This document shows positions 20,192 through 21,480 of a DNA stretch of 21,480 nt, one piece after another. The translations under genes and the position numbers were made by a program. The stretch spans positions 1-21,480 of IMG/VR virus record IMGVR_UViG_3300042480_001147. One strand, 5' to 3'. Below the pieces are notes generated by a model. That model worked only from the letters and a program-made list of their open reading frames with translations. It had not been told where the DNA came from and made no database searches. The stretch's first letter is position 1; every line of letters begins with the position of its first letter. Source of the stretch: a virus.

Positions 20192-21480
20192 TTACATACT
20201 TTCCATTTTAGCTGTGTCGTTTAGTTGACTTACAGTTTCTTCTAAATCAGCTTCTATCATATCTTTACGAGCAGGATGTGTAGAAAGAATATACTGCATA
20301 GAAAGTTCTATCTCTTCTACTTGTGTTTCATCCATGATATTACGAGTAACATAAGTGTTAATAAGACTTTCTATATCAGCAATAGCTAATTCCAACTGTT
20401 CATTAGTTGTAAAGCTTTGTAGCATTTCTACCTTAGACATTACAGCTTTAATTTCAGAAGACATTAGTTTGTTTTGAAGTTCTGATCCAGCTTTTTGATC
20501 AATCATAATTTGTGCTGTCTTTACTAAAGCTTTATCAATAGATACATCCCAAATATAAGACACTGCTTTAGTAAGCTTTGGTACAAATGTTAATGTACGA
20601 TCTGAACTAGAATTATAACCTACTTCTAAGTATTTTTCTAGTTTAGATGTAGGAACTTCAAAACTTTCTATTTCTGCAACTGAAGGAATACCAACACTAA
20701 ACTTCTCACGATAGTTACGAGCACCTTTTTGGTAATATTTTACAAGTTCACCTGCACTCACTCTGTTTACTTTCATTTTAAGCATAAATCTATCCCAGAA
20801 AGGAGAATCTTTTTCTTCTTTAGGAATCTCATTACATGTTGCTACAAATAACTTCCATTTACAAGGAGTTTTATGCTTACCGTTAAACAGAAATTTCTCA
20901 TTCATTACGCCCAACATAGCATTGCGAATTGCTGAGCTAGCTTTGTCTACCTCGTTAATAATAACAATCTCAGCTTCTGTAACAGGTGCGTTAAGTTGAT
21001 ACTTGTTTTCTGTAAACAATACAGATAAATCTGGCATACCCTTAATTTCTGATGCTTTAGTGCCTTCATCAGTTTCTAGAATATAGATTTTATTAGCAAA
21101 ATCCTCTGCAGTCATATTACCATCTTTATTTAACCATGCTTTGGCGTATTCTATAACTGTTTTGGTCTTTGCTACACCTGGCTCACCTATTAATAAGCAG
21201 GGTAAACCAGTTGCTTCTGCTAGAGCTAGCATTTTAAATACTTCCTCTTTGTTAATCAAAGATGTTTCAATTTTACGAACTTCTTGTGCAGTTCTTTTTG
21301 TAATTATTTTTTTATTTGCTTTTGCCATTTTATAAGCGTTGTTTAATTGTTCTTTTGTTAAAGTTTGTTTTTCTATTTTATTTTCTTCTGCTAACTCAAA
21401 GGAATTCTCAGCTATATATCCATTAAAAAATCCATGTTTAGTGTTACCATACGCAGGATTAATTTTATAGCCAAATAACG
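20192..21480 (-). CDS. MoxR/RavA-type AAA+ ATPase (5' end probably beyond window)
   Basis: From the in-frame ATG at 21328 there are 378 residues with LLIGEPGVAKTKT (Walker A; numbering from that ATG 46-57), AEIVIINEVDKASSAI (Walker B region, 119-134), FVATCNEIP (sensor 1, N166) and SPFWDRFMLKM (arginine finger R180). These are the order and spacing of MoxR ATPases, closest to RavA (GEPGVAKS, NE/DE-KAS, WDRF). The first Walker B Asp is Asn (IINE). Upstream of that ATG the frame stays open for 50 more codons to the window edge with coding-like residues (YGNTKHGFFNGY, LTKEQLNNAYKMAKANKK), and no ATG, GTG or TTG occurs in it. Either the protein starts outside the window or an unseen start lies there. 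It lies next to the ViaA-like gene. Confidence 0.87.
   Translation of the reverse strand, partial: LFGYKINPAYGNTKHGFFNGYIAENSFELAEENKIEKQTLTKEQLNNAYKMAKANKKIITKRTAQEVRKIETSLINKEEVFKMLALAEATGLPCLLIGEPGVAKTKTVIEYAKAWLNKDGNMTAEDFANKIYILETDEGTKASEIKGMPDLSVLFTENKYQLNAPVTEAEIVIINEVDKASSAIRNAMLGVMNEKFLFNGKHKTPCKWKLFVATCNEIPKEEKDSPFWDRFMLKMKVNRVSAGELVKYYQKGARNYREKFSVGIPSVAEIESFEVPTSKLEKYLEVGYNSSSDRTLTFVPKLTKAVSYIWDVSIDKALVKTAQIMIDQKAGSELQNKLMSSEIKAVMSKVEMLQSFTTNEQLELAIADIESLINTYVTRNIMDETQVEEIELSMQYILSTHPARKDMIEADLEETVSQLNDTAKMESM

Noticed and set aside
1-21480. Stop codon reassignment as in some crAss-like phages
   Set aside because: TAA, TAG and TGA all end intact genes, and no reading frame needs TAG or TGA to be read through.
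1-21480. tRNA genes, CRISPR arrays, insertion sequences or integrase
   Set aside because: I saw no cloverleaf-like sequence, repeat-spacer pattern or transposase/integrase motif.

Overview
The window looks like part of a tailed double-stranded DNA phage of a Bacteroidota host, most likely crAss-like (order Crassvirales). The reasons are very AT-rich DNA, long blocks of genes that switch strand as units, the tail end of a very large virion-type protein, and a compact replication set: DnaA-like HTH protein, DnaB-like helicase, Sak4-like ATPase, SSB, TOPRIM primase, HNH nuclease, PD-(D/E)XK exonuclease and family B polymerase. Several small proteins of unknown function also resemble ones I associate with these phages. 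No terminase, capsid or portal gene is present to confirm this, so the assignment is an inference (about 0.55-0.6). TAA, TAG and TGA all serve as stops, so the standard bacterial code applies. I saw no tRNA, rRNA, CRISPR array, insertion sequence or integrase.

Layout: (1) 2-2131, plus strand: C-terminal 709 residues of a giant protein that begins before the window, closed by a strong bidirectional terminator. (2) 2144-16250, minus strand: the replication and nucleotide block. Read in its own direction it runs: DnaA-like protein, unknown 192-aa protein, DnaB-like helicase, unknown 213-aa protein, Sak4-like ATPase, SSB, an internal terminator, primase, HNH protein, unknown protein, PD-(D/E)XK exonuclease, two unknown proteins, a Pmp3-like membrane protein, DNA polymerase B, a DUF932-like protein, another terminator, then a conserved phage protein, dNMP kinase, five small proteins with Dcd (dCTP deaminase) among them. 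(3) 16251-16361: a 111-bp divergent control region with outward-facing promoter-like boxes. (4) 16362-18550, plus strand: probable lysis cassette of a small protein, a membrane/coiled-coil protein, an overlapping spanin-like protein, a holin-like protein, an amidase endolysin and a 41-residue basic protein, ending in a strong terminator shared with the next convergent block. (5) 18598-21480, minus strand: a MoxR/RavA-type AAA+ ATPase followed by a ViaA-like VWA protein.

How it fits together: the DnaA-like protein and helicase probably start replication. A primase with a degenerate zinc domain makes primers. The polymerase lacks the protein-priming insertion and ends in a textbook beta-clamp-binding peptide (QLSLF), so it probably borrows the host sliding clamp. 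Sak4, SSB and the RecE-like nuclease form a recombination set, and Dcd and the dNMP kinase feed nucleotide pools. The most intriguing parts are the phage-borne RavA-ViaA-like pair, the clamp peptide, a recurring box of the form CTATATTTGTAGA in front of four minus-strand genes, and a putative Pmp3-like membrane protein directly before the polymerase.
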